From: Algibacter miyuki
GTDB taxonomy: Bacteria > Bacteroidota > Bacteroidia > Flavobacteriales > Flavobacteriaceae
Direction of reading: 5' to 3'
NCBI RefSeq assembly: GCF_030409805.1
Contig: NZ_JAUFQP010000007.1
Location: 1-64,000 of the forward strand
DNA: 64,000 nucleotides
Position 1 is the first letter of the stretch. Every line of letters starts with the position of its first letter. Shown piece after piece: positions 63,302 through 64,000 of this stretch. The notes beneath the pieces were generated by a model. It worked only from the letters and a program-made list of their open reading frames with translations. It searched no databases and was not told the DNA's origin. A program made the position numbers and the translations under genes.

Positions 63302-64000
63302 TTATTGAACTTGTGTTTTAGCTCTATTATCTTCAATTTCCGCAGCATCTTTTAATGCATTGTATAATTTAGAATTCACAACATTAGATTTTTGTTGCGC
63401 AACTCTGTTTGCAGAAGATTGGTAGTTATCTAATGGTGCAGCCGGCGTAACTTTTGTTACCTGAATCATGTAAACACCATTTGCTCCATCAATTAATTTA
63501 GAAGTTTCACCTTCTTTTAATCCAAAAGCAGCACCAACAACTAACGGCTCTCTACCTGCTCCAGAAATTGTTGGAGTTTTCATATTAATCGCAGAAGCTG
63601 TACGTATACTTTTATTTTGTGATGTTGATAAATCTTCTAAGGTTGTAGCTGTTATTTTAGATCTTAACATCTCTGCTTTTTTCTCTTTTCTAAGTATTGG
63701 TAACACACTTACTGTTGCATCTTCAGCAGACATTAATCCGGCTTCATGCTTAGCAACTAATTGTGCTATAACATAACCATTAGTAATACTGAAACGTTTT
63801 AAATCACCTATTTCAGCGCCTTCTTCAAATGCCCAACGTACAATTGGTCTTTGACTTCCAACTCCAGGGATGGTTTCATCTAAAACTTTTATCCCATTAA
63901 CAGGACGTACTGTAAAGTTACGCTCTTTTGCAAGTGCTTCAAAATCATTATCAACAGCAGCAACTTCAAAACTAGAAGCATCTCTAAATACTTTATCAAC
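63302..64000 (-). CDS. Peptidyl-prolyl isomerase (SurA/PpiD type), 3' part
   Basis: The C-terminal 232 residues of a longer gene that continues beyond the window; the frame is open to the last base. Visible: FEALAKERNFTVRPVNGIKVLDETIPGVG, IVRWAFEEGAEIGD (parvulin-like helper segments) and the end LKEGETSKLIDGANGVYMIQVTKVTP, typical of flavobacterial PpiD-like periplasmic folding factors anchored in the inner membrane. The N-terminal anchor and catalytic parvulin domain are not in view. Confidence 0.85.
   Translation of the reverse strand, partial: VDKVFRDASSFEVAAVDNDFEALAKERNFTVRPVNGIKVLDETIPGVGSQRPIVRWAFEEGAEIGDLKRFSITNGYVIAQLVAKHEAGLMSAEDATVSVLPILRKEKKAEMLRSKITATTLEDLSTSQNKSIRTASAINMKTPTISGAGREPLVVGAAFGLKEGETSKLIDGANGVYMIQVTKVTPAAPLDNYQSSANRVAQQKSNVVNSKLYNALKDAAEIEDNRAKTQVQ

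Overview
The window is chromosomal DNA from a member of the Bacteroidota, almost certainly a (probably marine) Flavobacteriaceae. The evidence is low GC, SusC/SusD-type outer-membrane genes, a hybrid two-component regulator, secreted proteins opening with the VGIGTT module, PpnP/AccD/S15 sequences of flavobacterial type, and promoter-like TAnnTTTG boxes.

Layout. 1-9 kb is housekeeping: class II aldolase, AccD, a degenerate hybrid histidine kinase, a membrane protein, ribosomal protein S15 and PNPase. 8.2-22.3 kb is an accessory island: a tyrosine recombinase followed by 13 attC-like repeats of mostly about 135 bp that separate about 13 small gene cassettes, ended by insertion sequences and decayed genes. 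22.3-26.1 kb holds a truncated permease, a MarC transporter, a methyltransferase and a membrane histidine kinase. 26.2-30.6 kb is a kynurenine-pathway operon (kynU, kmo, haaO, ACMSD). 30.7-36.2 kb is mixed housekeeping (O-methyltransferase, DUF4268, GNAT, hemolysin III, DUF4294, M42 peptidase, NUDIX, PrsW). 36.4-48.4 kb is a fructan/sucrose utilisation locus (fructose-type hybrid sensor, sugar porter, GH32, SusC, SusD, fructokinase). 48.5-54.3 kb is an RND efflux operon. 54.5-64 kb holds a TPR histidine kinase, QueE, two paralogous secreted proteins, a HerA-like ATPase, a YitT protein, a GHMP kinase and the 3' part of a peptidyl-prolyl isomerase.

Main discovery candidate. The region 9.33-22.32 kb behaves like an integron. 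Every boundary has the form G|TT, and in nine of the first ten cassettes the 8-10 bases at the start are the perfect reverse complement of the bases that open the attC-like site at the end of the same cassette (GTTAGCCACA...TGTGGCTAAC, GTTGTAGCAC...GTGCTACAAC, and so on). This is what cassettes excised and inserted as circles would leave. The sites are long imperfect palindromes; all recognisable cassette genes lie in one orientation, directly downstream of the recombinase. The recombinase has the full R-K-H-R-H-Y set but lacks the extra segment typical of IntI between catalytic Arg1 and the HxxR motif (89 residues apart, against about 131 in IntI1 and 96 in XerD as I remember them), and carries an extra N-terminal domain. 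The array is therefore either a divergent integron or an integron-like system that arose from a Xer/Bacteroidetes-type recombinase. I could not search databases, so novelty is not established.

Cassette cargo is a STAND NTPase with an AlbA_2 domain and TPRs (probable phage defence), a DUF4269 nucleotidyltransferase-like protein, a stand-alone EF-Tu domain III, a TonB-C lipoprotein, several small membrane or secreted proteins, and one cassette with no gene. Cassettes near the recombinase are intact. Distal ones have mismatched ends, a nonsense mutation, a truncated attC, an IS30 insertion and an IS3 insertion inside the last attC, which gives an age or decay gradient away from the recombinase.
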